The position numbers and the translations under genes were made by a program. Under the pieces are notes generated by a model. The model did no database searches. It saw nothing but the letters and a program-made list of their open reading frames with translations, and was not told the DNA's origin. A stretch of DNA of 64,000 bases. Source: Pseudomonas sp. BSw22131. GTDB taxonomy: Bacteria > Pseudomonadota > Gammaproteobacteria > Pseudomonadales > Pseudomonadaceae. Each line of letters begins with the position of its first letter. Positions within the stretch are counted from its first letter, which is position 1. Location: NCBI RefSeq assembly GCF_026810445.1, contig NZ_CP113949.1, positions 5,507,501 through 5,571,500 on the forward strand. The letters run 5' to 3'. Positions 8,291-17,169 of the stretch are shown piece by piece.

Positions 8291-9092
8291 TCAAGTCCTA
8301 CCATACAAGCGAGACTTGCCCGCGAAGCTGTCACCGCGCAGGCGCTGGCTCCCCGCGATCCTCATCGTCGGCATCGCTATCGCCAGCCTTCTTATCAGCC
8401 TCAGCCTTCTGGCGATCTTCATCGTTTGGCTCTCAGATCTTGTACCAGGCCACGTACAGCGCCGGCAGGAACAACAGCGTCAGCAACGTGGCGATGATGA
8501 TGCCATTACGCTGAGCGATTACAACGAATCGGCCGAAGGCTTTCGCGAGGGCACCCGCGATCACGACGTCAGCCAGAACATCGATGCATTGCTGCGCCAT
8601 ATCCAGAGCGACAAGCCTTGGCAGATTCTGGATGTCGGCTGCGGGCCGGGGCGAGATCTGAAAACCTTTACCGCCCTGGGACACATCGCGACCGGGCTTG
8701 ATGGCTCGGAGCGCTTCGCCGAAATGGCACGCGCAGACAGTGGCTGTGCGGTGTTGCAGCAGAATTTTCTGGAACTCGATCTACCCGCCGAACGCTTCGA
8801 CGGTGTCTTCGCCAACGCCTGTCTGTTTCATATCCCCAATCAGGAATTGCCCAGGGTCTTGAGCCAATTGCGTGCAAGCCTGAAGCCTGGCGGCGTGTTG
8901 TTCAGCTCCAACCCACGCAGGCAGAACCAAGAAGGCTGGAAAGGCGAGCGCTATGGCTCGTACCACGATCTGGAAACATGGCAAGGCTTGCTCACCCGCG
9001 CGGGATTTGTGGAGCTGGAACACTATTACCGGCCAGCGGGTTTGCCGCTTGAACAACAACCCTGGTTGGCGAGTGTCTGGCGTAAGGCGTAA
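8211..9092 (+). CDS. Chimeric SAM methyltransferase (copy 2), N-terminus replaced
   Basis: The reliable part begins near 8505 (ITLSDYNESAEGFREGT) and runs to the stop, closely paralleling the methyltransferase at 5272 with an intact motif I (ILDVGCGPGRDL) and HIPNQELPRVL segment. Upstream the frame stays open to a GTG at 8211, but that part is the antisense of a duplicated RND fragment and of the IS end, giving an artificial hydrophobic and arginine-rich leader. There is no in-frame ATG between 8211 and the homologous region. It is therefore either a 5'-truncated pseudogene or translated from an unusual start. Its natural N-terminal residues were lost when the duplicated block was joined. Confidence 0.6.
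   Translation: MKGGGVKSPTVCTARTVRCESCPSSSLQVLPYKRDLPAKLSPRRRWLPAILIVGIAIASLLISLSLLAIFIVWLSDLVPGHVQRRQEQQRQQRGDDDAITLSDYNESAEGFREGTRDHDVSQNIDALLRHIQSDKPWQILDVGCGPGRDLKTFTALGHIATGLDGSERFAEMARADSGCAVLQQNFLELDLPAERFDGVFANACLFHIPNQELPRVLSQLRASLKPGGVLFSSNPRRQNQEGWKGERYGSYHDLETWQGLLTRAGFVELEHYYRPAGLPLEQQPWLASVWRKA
8313..8503 (-). pseudogene. Duplicated fragment of the RND pump 3' end
   Basis: The first 52 bases (from gacttgcccgcgaagctgtc) are identical to 9158-9209, and the rest to about 8503 aligns with 9210-9380 with a few gaps, including the tgtaccaggccac and gcgatgatgat stretches. This is the antisense of the extreme C-terminus of the RND gene at 9176. The copy ends abruptly where the second methyltransferase begins, marking a tandem-duplication junction. 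Confidence 0.75.
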
Positions 9093-9143
9093 GTCGTGAC
9101 TGGACCGGCGAACGTTGGTTAAAACATAACCCCCGTCGCCTCC

Positions 9144-9170
9144 CTCGCGGGCATTGCGACTTGCCCGCGA
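9144..9170. repeat. REP-like hairpin at the RND 3' end
   Basis: tcgcgggca and tgcccgcga form a short inverted repeat that overlaps the stop codon region of the RND gene on the minus strand. Half of it also appears at the start of the duplicated fragment at 8313. Confidence 0.45.
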
Positions 9171-9175
9171 AGCTG

Positions 9176-12100
9176 TCACCGCGCAGGCGCTGGCTCCCCG
9201 CGATCCTCACCATCTGCATCTACATCTGCATCCGTACCGCCGTCGCCATCGCCTTCCTTCTTGGCCTTTTTATCAGCTTCAGCCTTCTGCCGATCCTCAT
9301 CGCTTGGCTCTTTGATTTTGTACCAGGCCACATACAGCGCGGGCAGGAACAGCAGCGTCAGCAGCGTGGCGATGATGATCCCGCCGATCATGGCGTAGGC
9401 CATCGGGCCCCAGAAGACTTCACGGGCGATGGGGATCATGCCCAGGCTTGCCGCCGCAGCAGTCAGCAGGATCGGCCGGCGACGATGCTCGGTCGCTTCC
9501 GCCACGGCATCCCACGGTAAATAACCGTCTTTCTCGTAGGCGTCGATCTGCGTCACCAGAATCACCGAGTTACGGATGATGATGCCGATCAACGCCAGCA
9601 CCCCGAGAATCGCCACAAAGCCCATGGGTGTCCCGGTCGGCACCAGCGCCAGCACCACACCGATCAATCCAAGCGGGGCGACGCTGGCGACCAGAAACAT
9701 CTTCTGCACGCTATGCAGCTGGATCATCAGAAACGTCGCCATCAGGAAGATCATCAGCGGCACGACTTTGGCGATAGGCCCTTGGGCCTTGCCGCTCTCC
9801 TCCACCGTACCGCCAGTCGCGACCTTGTAGCCTGTAGGCAAACCGGCCGCAAACTTGTCGATATCGGGTTTGAGTTCCTTGACCAGATCGGTCGGCTGCA
9901 TCTCGTCGCGCACAGCCGCTTTCAGCGTGATCGTCGGCTTGCGATCACGACGCCAGACCAGCGGCTGCTCAAGCTCATAACGCACAGTGGCAAACGCCAG
10001 CAACGGAATCGACGTGCCGCCCGGCGTTACGATCTGCAGGTTTTGCAGAGTCTCCGGCGAACCACGCTCGGCGTCTTCGGCACGGCCCACCACATTGATC
10101 AGGTAAATATCGTCGCGCACCTGGGTGACTGCAGAGCCCGAAACAATGCTGTTCATCAGCTGCGCAACGTCTTCGGACGACAACCCGAGCTGGCGAGCCT
10201 TGTCCTGATTGATGTCGATGCGCAGGACTTTCCCCGGCTCGTTCCAGTCGTAAATCATCTCGCCTATGTGCTGGTTTTTATCCAGCAGGGTCGCCAGGTC
10301 AATAGCATGCTGACGCACCTTGTCGACGTCATCACCGCTCACCCGATACTGAATCGGACGCCCAACCGGCGGCCCCATTTCCAGTGCTTGAACATACGTG
10401 CCGATCCCGACGAAATCCTTGCGCAGCGTCTGTTTCAAGCGCTCGGTCAGCGCACCACGCTCCTCCAGCCCTTTGCTGACAATGACCAGTTGCGCGTAGT
10501 AGGGGTTTTCGAGTTGCTGGTCCAGCGGCAGGTAGAAACGCACCGCGCCCTGACCGATGTAGGAGCTCCAGCTCACGATATCCGGGTCATCTTTAAGCGT
10601 CGCTTCAAGGCGGTCCACCACTCTGCGGGTCTCGTTGATCGAGGCGTTTTGCGGCAGGTTGAGGTCCACCAGAATCTCGGGACGGTCCGAGGACGGGAAG
10701 AACTGGTTCTGCACGAAGCGCATGCAGAACAGCGATGCTGCAAACAGCAAAAGGGTGATGATGATGGTCAGCCAGCGGTGGCGCATGGCCCAGAACATGC
10801 TGCCGTTAAAGGCGCGAGCCACACGGCCCGGCTTGGCATGTTCGTCCTTCTTTTTGACGTTCGCGCTGAGGATATGCACGCCAATGACCGGCGCAAAAAG
10901 GACAGCCACCACCCAGGACACCAGCATCGCCACGGCAATTACAGCAAACAGCGTGAACGTGTATTCCCCCGCCGAGCTGGCGTTCAAACCAATGGGCACA
11001 AACCCTGCGACCGTGACCAACGTGCCGGTGAGCATCGGGAACGCGGTGGAGGTATACGCGAACGTCGCAGCCTGCTCTTTGGTGTCGCCCATTTCCAGGC
11101 GCGTGACCATCATCTCCACGGTAATCATTGCGTCATCGACCAGTAGGCCAAGGGCGATGATCAATGCGCCCAAGGAGATCCGCTGCATGGTGATGCCGCT
11201 GTATTCCATGAATACAAACACCATCGCCAGCACCAACGGAATCGAGCACGCCACCACCAGTCCGGCGCGCATACCGAGGCTGATGAAGCTGACGATCAGC
11301 ACGATCACGACCGCTTCGAACAACGCGCTGGTGAAGCCGCCAACGGCTTTCTCGACCACTTGGGCCTGATCCGACACGCTGTGAACGCCAACGCCGATCG
11401 GCAAGTTGGCGGTGGTGGCGTCCATGCGCGCATGCAACTGCTTGCCGAACTCCTGGACATTGCCGCCCTTCTTCATGGCAATCGCCAGGCCGATGGCCGG
11501 TTTGCCGTCGAAGCGGAACAGCGGCTTGGGCGGATCGACGTAGCCGCGGGAAATATCCGCAATGTCACTCAGGCGATAAAACCGGTCATTGAGCCGCAGA
11601 TTGACCGCCGCCAGATCCTTCTCCGAAGCGAACTGGCCCGATGTGCGCACCGATATCCGCTCTGGCCCGGCCTCAATCACGCCCGCAGGGGTGACGGTGT
11701 TCTGCGATTGCAGGCTTTGCACAACCTGGCGCTGATCAAGCCCAAGCGCAGCGAGTTTGCGCGTGGAGAAATTGAGGTACAGCACTTCGTCCTGCTGGCC
11801 GATCATCTCGACCTTGCCCAGCCCCGGCACATCACGGATCTGCACCCGGACTTCTTCGACGTAGTCGCGCAACTGGCGCATCGTCAGGCCATCGCCGGTG
11901 AACGCGTAAATCGAACCGTACACATCACCGAACTCATCATTGAACGCCGGGCCTTGCAAGCCCTGGGGAAACTGCCCGCGAATGTCGTCGATCTTCTTGC
12001 GCACCTGGTACCAGATTTCCGGAATCGCTTCGGCATCGGTGGTATCACGCAGGTAAACCATGACGGTCGACTCGCCCGGCCGCGTGTAGCTTTTCACATA

Positions 12101-12346
12101 GTCGAGGGAATCAAGCTCTTCAAGCTTTTTCTCGATACGGTCGGTGACCTGCTCCAGCGTTTCGTCGACCGTCGCGCCCGGCCAACGCGTCTGGATGACC
12201 ATCGTTTTGATCGTGAAGGAAGGATCTTCCTCGCGACCAAGGTTCATGTAGGAAAACACGCCCATCAACAGCGCGACGAACATCAGGTACCAGACGAAGG
12301 ATTGGTGTTTCAGTGCCCAATCGGAGAGGTTGAACTTCCCTTTCAT
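9176..12346 (-). CDS. triC: RND efflux pump, inner-membrane subunit (TriC-like)
   Basis: A 1056-residue transporter of the RND superfamily; these exchange protons for drugs or detergents and work as trimers with adaptor and outer-membrane partners. Visible are the first helix (VWYLMFVALLMGVFSYMNLG), the REEDPSF start of the porter domain, and the proton-relay DD in helix 4 (LGLLVDDAMITVE). The last 45 residues after YVAWYKIKEP are a highly charged, low-complexity tail rich in D, E, K and G, and this is the part duplicated at 8313. Its start overlaps the upstream adaptor by 4 bases. Two adaptor genes before one pump gene is the TriABC arrangement of P. aeruginosa (triclosan efflux), hence the symbol, which remains an inference. 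Confidence 0.8.
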   Translation of the reverse strand: MKGKFNLSDWALKHQSFVWYLMFVALLMGVFSYMNLGREEDPSFTIKTMVIQTRWPGATVDETLEQVTDRIEKKLEELDSLDYVKSYTRPGESTVMVYLRDTTDAEAIPEIWYQVRKKIDDIRGQFPQGLQGPAFNDEFGDVYGSIYAFTGDGLTMRQLRDYVEEVRVQIRDVPGLGKVEMIGQQDEVLYLNFSTRKLAALGLDQRQVVQSLQSQNTVTPAGVIEAGPERISVRTSGQFASEKDLAAVNLRLNDRFYRLSDIADISRGYVDPPKPLFRFDGKPAIGLAIAMKKGGNVQEFGKQLHARMDATTANLPIGVGVHSVSDQAQVVEKAVGGFTSALFEAVVIVLIVSFISLGMRAGLVVACSIPLVLAMVFVFMEYSGITMQRISLGALIIALGLLVDDAMITVEMMVTRLEMGDTKEQAATFAYTSTAFPMLTGTLVTVAGFVPIGLNASSAGEYTFTLFAVIAVAMLVSWVVAVLFAPVIGVHILSANVKKKDEHAKPGRVARAFNGSMFWAMRHRWLTIIITLLLFAASLFCMRFVQNQFFPSSDRPEILVDLNLPQNASINETRRVVDRLEATLKDDPDIVSWSSYIGQGAVRFYLPLDQQLENPYYAQLVIVSKGLEERGALTERLKQTLRKDFVGIGTYVQALEMGPPVGRPIQYRVSGDDVDKVRQHAIDLATLLDKNQHIGEMIYDWNEPGKVLRIDINQDKARQLGLSSEDVAQLMNSIVSGSAVTQVRDDIYLINVVGRAEDAERGSPETLQNLQIVTPGGTSIPLLAFATVRYELEQPLVWRRDRKPTITLKAAVRDEMQPTDLVKELKPDIDKFAAGLPTGYKVATGGTVEESGKAQGPIAKVVPLMIFLMATFLMIQLHSVQKMFLVASVAPLGLIGVVLALVPTGTPMGFVAILGVLALIGIIIRNSVILVTQIDAYEKDGYLPWDAVAEATEHRRRPILLTAAAASLGMIPIAREVFWGPMAYAMIGGIIIATLLTLLFLPALYVAWYKIKEPSDEDRQKAEADKKAKKEGDGDGGTDADVDADGEDRGEPAPAR

Positions 12347-13413
12347 TTCGGGCTTTCCTTATCGACTTTGACTTTCTGCCCCGGCTTGAGGCTGTTCACA
12401 CCGGCAGTGACGACACGGTCGCCCGACTTGACGCCGCCGCTCAGCACAACGCGGTCCTCCTCGTGGCTGAGCACGCTGACCTGGCGGGGCGACACGGTCT
12501 GGTTCTGCATGTCGACGATCCATATCTGCGTCTTGCCATCGACTTCCTGCACCACGCTGGCGGGCAATTCGATACGCGGTTCAATGGCTGAACTGGCAGT
12601 CACGCTGATCGCAGTGCCCAGCCGGAACGCAGCCGGGGTATCAGCCAGCGTCAGGCGTGCACGACGGGTTCGGGTGCTGCGCTCGGCTTGCGGCTCCAGT
12701 TCGCGCACGGTTGCGGTGGTCTTGATGGTGGGTTCCAGTTGGCTGGCGACTGTGAACACCACGTCTGGCGGCAGTTGCTCGGCGAGCCCGGCGGGCAGAT
12801 CGATCACCGCTTCCTTGATGTCCCGCCGCGCCAGCGTCACGACCTGCTCGCCAGCCGTGACCACTTGCCCGGCCTCGACTTTCCATTCGGTGACCACGGC
12901 GTCGTGGTCCGTGCGCAGTTCGCTGTAGCTCAGTTGATCCTTGGCCTGCTGCACCTGCGCCTTGGCCTGGTCATAAGAGGATTGCGTGGTTTTAAGGTCC
13001 GTCACGGCAACGTCCAGCGCGGCCTGCGCGCCAACACCGCGATCAAACAGTTCGTGCTGACGCCGGGAGTTGGCTTGTGCGTTGATCAACTGAGCCTCGA
13101 CGCGTGCCAGATCGCCCTGCGTCGAGCGCACCTGATTTTGCTGATCCGTTGGGTCGAGTACTGCCAGCAAGTCGCCTTTGCTGACCTCGCTGCCGACATC
13201 GACCTTGCGCTGTGCGATCCGCCCCGACACCCGAAAGCCAAGGGTGCTCTCGTAACGTGCGGCGATGTTGCCAGCAAAGCGCCCGAGATCTTGCGCGGAC
13301 TGCGTTTGCACCTGCACGAACAACACCGGACGCACCGGCTCTGGTGGTGGCTCCTCGGCGCTACAGCCGGACAACAGAACGACCATCAGCAGAACACCGG
13401 ACGCGCGCTTCAT
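12343..13413 (-). CDS. triB: RND periplasmic adaptor lipoprotein (TriB-like)
   Basis: A 356-residue membrane-fusion protein that bridges pump and outer-membrane channel. The N-terminus is a lipoprotein signal with lipobox LLSGC (Cys17). The sequence then shows the split lipoyl/barrel-sandwich halves (STLGFRVSGRIAQRKVDVGS and DAVVTEWKVEAGQVVTAGEQ) flanking an alpha-hairpin, followed by beta-barrel and membrane-proximal domains. The start overlaps the end of the first adaptor gene by 4 bases, and the stop overlaps triC by 4 bases, so all three are tightly coupled. It is similar in plan to, but clearly different from, the adjacent adaptor, as with TriA and TriB, which are both needed. Confidence 0.8.
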   Translation of the reverse strand: MKRASGVLLMVVLLSGCSAEEPPPEPVRPVLFVQVQTQSAQDLGRFAGNIAARYESTLGFRVSGRIAQRKVDVGSEVSKGDLLAVLDPTDQQNQVRSTQGDLARVEAQLINAQANSRRQHELFDRGVGAQAALDVAVTDLKTTQSSYDQAKAQVQQAKDQLSYSELRTDHDAVVTEWKVEAGQVVTAGEQVVTLARRDIKEAVIDLPAGLAEQLPPDVVFTVASQLEPTIKTTATVRELEPQAERSTRTRRARLTLADTPAAFRLGTAISVTASSAIEPRIELPASVVQEVDGKTQIWIVDMQNQTVSPRQVSVLSHEEDRVVLSGGVKSGDRVVTAGVNSLKPGQKVKVDKESPK

Positions 13414-14537
13414 GGCTGCGCCCCTGCGGGCTGTTGAAGTACTTCGGCCAACTCAACCTGCATGTCCGGGTGCAACAATTGACCGCCTGCGACCACGACT
13501 TTGTCTCCGCTTTTCAAGCCATCGCTGATGACGACTTTGCTGGTCAGATAACGACTAATCGTCACCCCGCGCAGGTTCGCCTTGTTTTGATCATCGACCA
13601 CCCAGACCGCGGGCTGCCCCAGCTGATCGCCCAAGCCTTTGGTCAGCGCCGCCCAAGGCAGTTCGACGCTCGTCTTGGCAGGGACGGTCATCGCCGCGCT
13701 GACCACCGACCCCAGTTCCATGCCGGAAGGCAGTGAGTTCAAAGCGATCTTGACCTGAAGAGTGCCGGTTTGCGCCGATACCGCAGGCGTGACTTCACGC
13801 ACTTTGCCAGTGGTTTTGATAGCAGGATCATCGAGCAGCGTGACATTGACCGACTGATCGGTGGGCGGCTCGACGAACAGCGATTCATAGACGTTGAACA
13901 CCGCGTCGCGTTCGCCATCGCGGGCGAGGCCGAAAATAGGCGCGGTGGCCTGGACCACCTGGCCCACTTCAGCCTGACGCGCAGTGATGATGCCCGGCGC
14001 ATCGGCAACCAGTGCGGTGTAACTCAGTTGCTCACGAGCGTTGGCCAACTGCGCTTGTGCCGCCTTGAGCGCGCTCTGGCTGCTGCGCAACGCCGCCTGG
14101 GCCGAATCGTATTCGCTGCGGCTGGTGTAACCCTTGGGCAGCAGTTTCTCCTGACGCACGAAGGCGGCGCTGGTCTGTTTGACACGGGCTTGCTCGGCGG
14201 CTTCGACCGCGACGGCCGAGGCGACGCTGGTCTGCAAATCCTTGGGATCGAGTTTGGCGAGCACCTGCCGGGCCGATACCCTGTCGCCTACATCGACCAT
14301 GCGCTGAATGATTTTGCCGCTCACGCGGAAGGACAACTGGGTCTGCACGCGTGCCTGCACATCGCCCGTCAGTGCGACCGCGGCCGCGTACTCAACGGTT
14401 TTGACCTCTTGGACCTGTACGCGGGGAAGCTCAGGCTCCTGGGGTTTTTCTTTGCCACAGCCAACCAGAATCGACATGCACAAAGCAACGCCAACGGCCG
14501 TCAGACCGGTACGTGAAACAGTGGGATGAGCAGGCAT
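13410..14537 (-). CDS. triA: RND periplasmic adaptor lipoprotein (TriA-like)
   Basis: A 375-residue membrane-fusion protein, first gene of the three-gene efflux operon. The signal ends in the lipobox ILVGC, so the mature protein is membrane-anchored. Barrel-sandwich halves are seen at TQLSFRVSGKIIQRMVDVGD and DAPGIITARQAEVGQVVQAT, with the alpha-hairpin (helices rich in A, Q and R) between them. No outer-membrane channel gene follows, which fits pumps of the TriABC type that borrow a channel encoded elsewhere. The divergent region 14538-14705 should hold its promoter; no regulator gene is next to it. Confidence 0.8.
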   Translation of the reverse strand: MPAHPTVSRTGLTAVGVALCMSILVGCGKEKPQEPELPRVQVQEVKTVEYAAAVALTGDVQARVQTQLSFRVSGKIIQRMVDVGDRVSARQVLAKLDPKDLQTSVASAVAVEAAEQARVKQTSAAFVRQEKLLPKGYTSRSEYDSAQAALRSSQSALKAAQAQLANAREQLSYTALVADAPGIITARQAEVGQVVQATAPIFGLARDGERDAVFNVYESLFVEPPTDQSVNVTLLDDPAIKTTGKVREVTPAVSAQTGTLQVKIALNSLPSGMELGSVVSAAMTVPAKTSVELPWAALTKGLGDQLGQPAVWVVDDQNKANLRGVTISRYLTSKVVISDGLKSGDKVVVAGGQLLHPDMQVELAEVLQQPAGAQP

Positions 14538-14705
14538 GCAAACTCCTTGTGCCTATGCCGTTCGCTGAAACGCTCCGAGCCATGTGCTCAAGGAGGCGAT
14601 CGCGCCGTGATCATGCGACTGTGAGCGTAGATCAGGGTTCCTTGCGCGGCTAAACTCAGATCCCACTGACAGGTTCAGATCTCTTGGCAGCCAAGGAAGC
14701 GCCCA

Positions 14706-15872
14706 ATGCTCACCACACTCGCCGTCGCCAATTACCGCTCTATCAACTCGCTGGTCATGCCGTTGGCGCGACTGAACTTGATCACCGGTCCCAACGGCAG
14801 TGGTAAGTCCAACCTGTATCGCGCCCTCCGTCTGTTGGCTGAAACCGCTCAAGGCGGTGTGATCAACGCGCTGGCGCGTGAGGGTGGACTGAACTCGACG
14901 TTCTGGGCCGGGCCGCAAAACATCAGTCGCCGCATGCGCAACGGCGAAGTCGAGATCCAGGGCGGGCCGCGCACCGAGGTCAAACGCCTGCGGCTGGGCT
15001 TCGCAGGCGAGGATTTCAGCTACGCCATTTCGCTGGGATTGCCTGCGCCGCCCGGCGCGCCGACAGCCTTTTCCCTTGACCCTGAAATAAAGCGTGAGTG
15101 CATCTGGGCGGGCCCGCTGTATCGGCCTGCGAGCTTGCTGGTCGACCGTAAAGGTCCAATGGTGCGTGCGCGAGAGGGCCGCGAGTGGGATGTACTGGCG
15201 CAAAAACTGCCAACGTTCGACAGCCTCTTCGATCAGGTCGGCAGCCTGCGCTCATCGCCCGAAGTGCTGCGTTTGCGTGAGAGCATTCGCGGCTGGCGCT
15301 TTTATGATCATTTTCGCAGTGACACAGAAGCCCCGGCTCGACAACCGCAACTGGGTACCCGCACGCCGGTGTTGCATCACGACGGTCGTGACCTGGCGGC
15401 TGCGCTGCAGACCATCCGCGAGATCGGCGACCCCGAAGCGCTGGACGCAGCAATCGCTGACGCCTTTCCCGGCGCGCGTTTAGAGATCAACGCGGCGGCG
15501 GGCGGTCACTTCGCGATTGAGTTTTATCAACAGGGCTTGCTGCGACCGTTGTCGGCGGCGGAGTTGTCGGACGGCACCTTGCGCTATCTGCTGCTGATTG
15601 CCGCGCTGCTGACACCACGCCCGCCAACGATGATGGTGCTGAACGAGCCCGAAACCAGCCTGCACCCGGATTTGCTCCCTGCCTTGGCGCGGTTGATCAT
15701 TCGTGCATCCCGGGAATGCCAGGTCTGGGTGGTGTCCCACGCCAGTCGCTTGATCGCCGCGCTGGAACAAGACACGTCGTGCAATTGCATCGTGCTGGAA
15801 AAAACCCTGGGCCAGACCGAAATGGTTGGCCAGGGAATGCTCGATCAACCGGCGTGGCACTGGCCGGATTGA
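14706..15872 (+). CDS. AAA family ATPase, RecF/OLD-like
   Basis: A 388-residue ABC-type ATPase of the stand-alone RecF/SMC-like kind. Walker A is GPNGSGKS at residues 28-35; the signature-like segment is AAELSDGTLRYLLLIAALL and Walker B is MMVLNEPETSLHPDLLPALA, with a closing VVSHASRLI. There is no long coiled coil and no TOPRIM domain, so it is an ATPase without an obvious effector. Proteins of this length are widespread in Pseudomonas and of unproven function. It is transcribed away from the efflux operon and stands alone. Confidence 0.8.
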   Translation: MLTTLAVANYRSINSLVMPLARLNLITGPNGSGKSNLYRALRLLAETAQGGVINALAREGGLNSTFWAGPQNISRRMRNGEVEIQGGPRTEVKRLRLGFAGEDFSYAISLGLPAPPGAPTAFSLDPEIKRECIWAGPLYRPASLLVDRKGPMVRAREGREWDVLAQKLPTFDSLFDQVGSLRSSPEVLRLRESIRGWRFYDHFRSDTEAPARQPQLGTRTPVLHHDGRDLAAALQTIREIGDPEALDAAIADAFPGARLEINAAAGGHFAIEFYQQGLLRPLSAAELSDGTLRYLLLIAALLTPRPPTMMVLNEPETSLHPDLLPALARLIIRASRECQVWVVSHASRLIAALEQDTSCNCIVLEKTLGQTEMVGQGMLDQPAWHWPD

Positions 15873-16018
15873 GGCTGTCGATACATGCATATCGATTTCG
15901 CTGAAAAAAGATGATGCGTTCCGCTTGCCTGCGATGAGGGTGTTTCAGGCGACAGATGTGTCACTGACAAATTGCTATTCGCGGGCAAGCGCGCTCCTAC
16001 AGGGTTAACAAATCTGAC

Positions 16019-17038
16019 TCAGCTGCCGGCGCCGCCATGTGCTTCTTCGAAGAAGTAGTCTTTCCAGCTCTCGGCCTTGTTCTTCAGTACGCCTAGCTCT
16101 TGGAGCTTCTGGGCGTAGATGAAGGTGCGTTGCGGCACGACGGTGAAGTCGATTTCAGGATCGGAGACGATCTTCTCCACGAACGGCAGCGCCAGCTTCG
16201 ATTTCTCAACGTCGATGTAGGTCTTCGCAGCGGCGGGCTTGTCGGCTTTGATGATTTTCTCGGCTTCAGCCAGTGCGTCGTAAAACGCTTTGTAGGTCTT
16301 GGGGTTTTCGTCGTGGAATTTCTGTGTGGTGTAAAGCACGTTGAACGTGGCCGGACCGCCCAGGATGTCGTAGGAGCTCAGCACTTTGTGCACCTTGGGG
16401 TTTTCCAGCTCCTGGTACTGGAACGGCGGACTGGAGAAGTGCGAATTGATCTCCGAGCCTCCTGCGATCAGCGCCGAGGTCGCGTCCGGGTGCGGGACGC
16501 TGACCGAGATGTTGTCGAATTTCTTGAACTCTGCATCGCCGAACAGCTTGGCGGTTTCGATCTGCAAGGTGCGCGACTGGAAGCCGACGCCAGCGGCTGG
16601 CACAGCGATGCGGTCCTTGTCGGTGAAGTCCTTGAGGGTTTTAACGTCAGGGTTGTTGGTCAGCAAGTAGTTGGGCATCGAGCCAAGAGAAGCAATCGCC
16701 TTGACGTTCTGCTTGCCCTTGGTGCGGTCCCAGACGGTCAGCATGGGCGGCACGCCTGCGGACACGACGTCCAGCGCGCCAGCCAGTAGCGCTTCATTCA
16801 TCGCGGTGGCGCCGGAGATGCTGTTCCACTCGACCTTGATGTCGAGCCCTTCTGCCTTGCCGTGTTTCTCGATCAGCTTTTGCTGCTGGACGACGTCGAG
16901 GATCAGGTAACCGATACCAAACTGCTGGGCGATGCTGATCTTGCCTTCGGCGTGGGCGCCGCTGCTCAGCAATGCACCGGTCAAGCCTAACGCTGCAGCG
17001 AGTGTTGTAAGCGTTGGACGCTTGAATGAAGAGACCAT
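16019..17038 (-). CDS. Sulfonate/sulfate-ester ABC transporter substrate-binding protein
   Basis: A 339-residue periplasmic protein of the TauA/SsuA/NrtA group. The ATG at 17038 is preceded by GAGGATTTC and gives a signal peptide (TTLAAALGLTGALLSSGAHA). Family features include NSISGATAMNEALLAGALDVVSAG near the N-terminus and the GFQSRTLQIETAKLFG segment. It is separated from the upstream permease gene by 131 bases that probably contain an extra promoter, which would give more binding protein than permease. With the permease, ATPase and TauD-like gene upstream it forms a sulfur-starvation uptake set; the ligand is probably an alkyl sulfonate or sulfate ester. Confidence 0.85.
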   Translation of the reverse strand: MVSSFKRPTLTTLAAALGLTGALLSSGAHAEGKISIAQQFGIGYLILDVVQQQKLIEKHGKAEGLDIKVEWNSISGATAMNEALLAGALDVVSAGVPPMLTVWDRTKGKQNVKAIASLGSMPNYLLTNNPDVKTLKDFTDKDRIAVPAAGVGFQSRTLQIETAKLFGDAEFKKFDNISVSVPHPDATSALIAGGSEINSHFSSPPFQYQELENPKVHKVLSSYDILGGPATFNVLYTTQKFHDENPKTYKAFYDALAEAEKIIKADKPAAAKTYIDVEKSKLALPFVEKIVSDPEIDFTVVPQRTFIYAQKLQELGVLKNKAESWKDYFFEEAHGGAGS

Positions 17039-17169
17039 GAAATCCTCGCGATAAACCAATAGGGAATGAAATACGACGAATCCAGTGGTCCGGTGCATAT
17101 ACCTTACTGTTACGAAACGACCACAGATAAATACGCATTTGGAATAACGATAGTTCTAGTTCGCCAGCA

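Noticed and set aside
9713..11146. Long plus-strand open frame of 477 codons
   Set aside because: It lies wholly antisense to the RND pump gene, is rich in R, H and Q typical of antisense GC-rich DNA, and has no family content.
11360..12928. Plus-strand open frame of 522 codons
   Set aside because: Antisense to the pump and adaptor genes; composition is that of a shadow frame.
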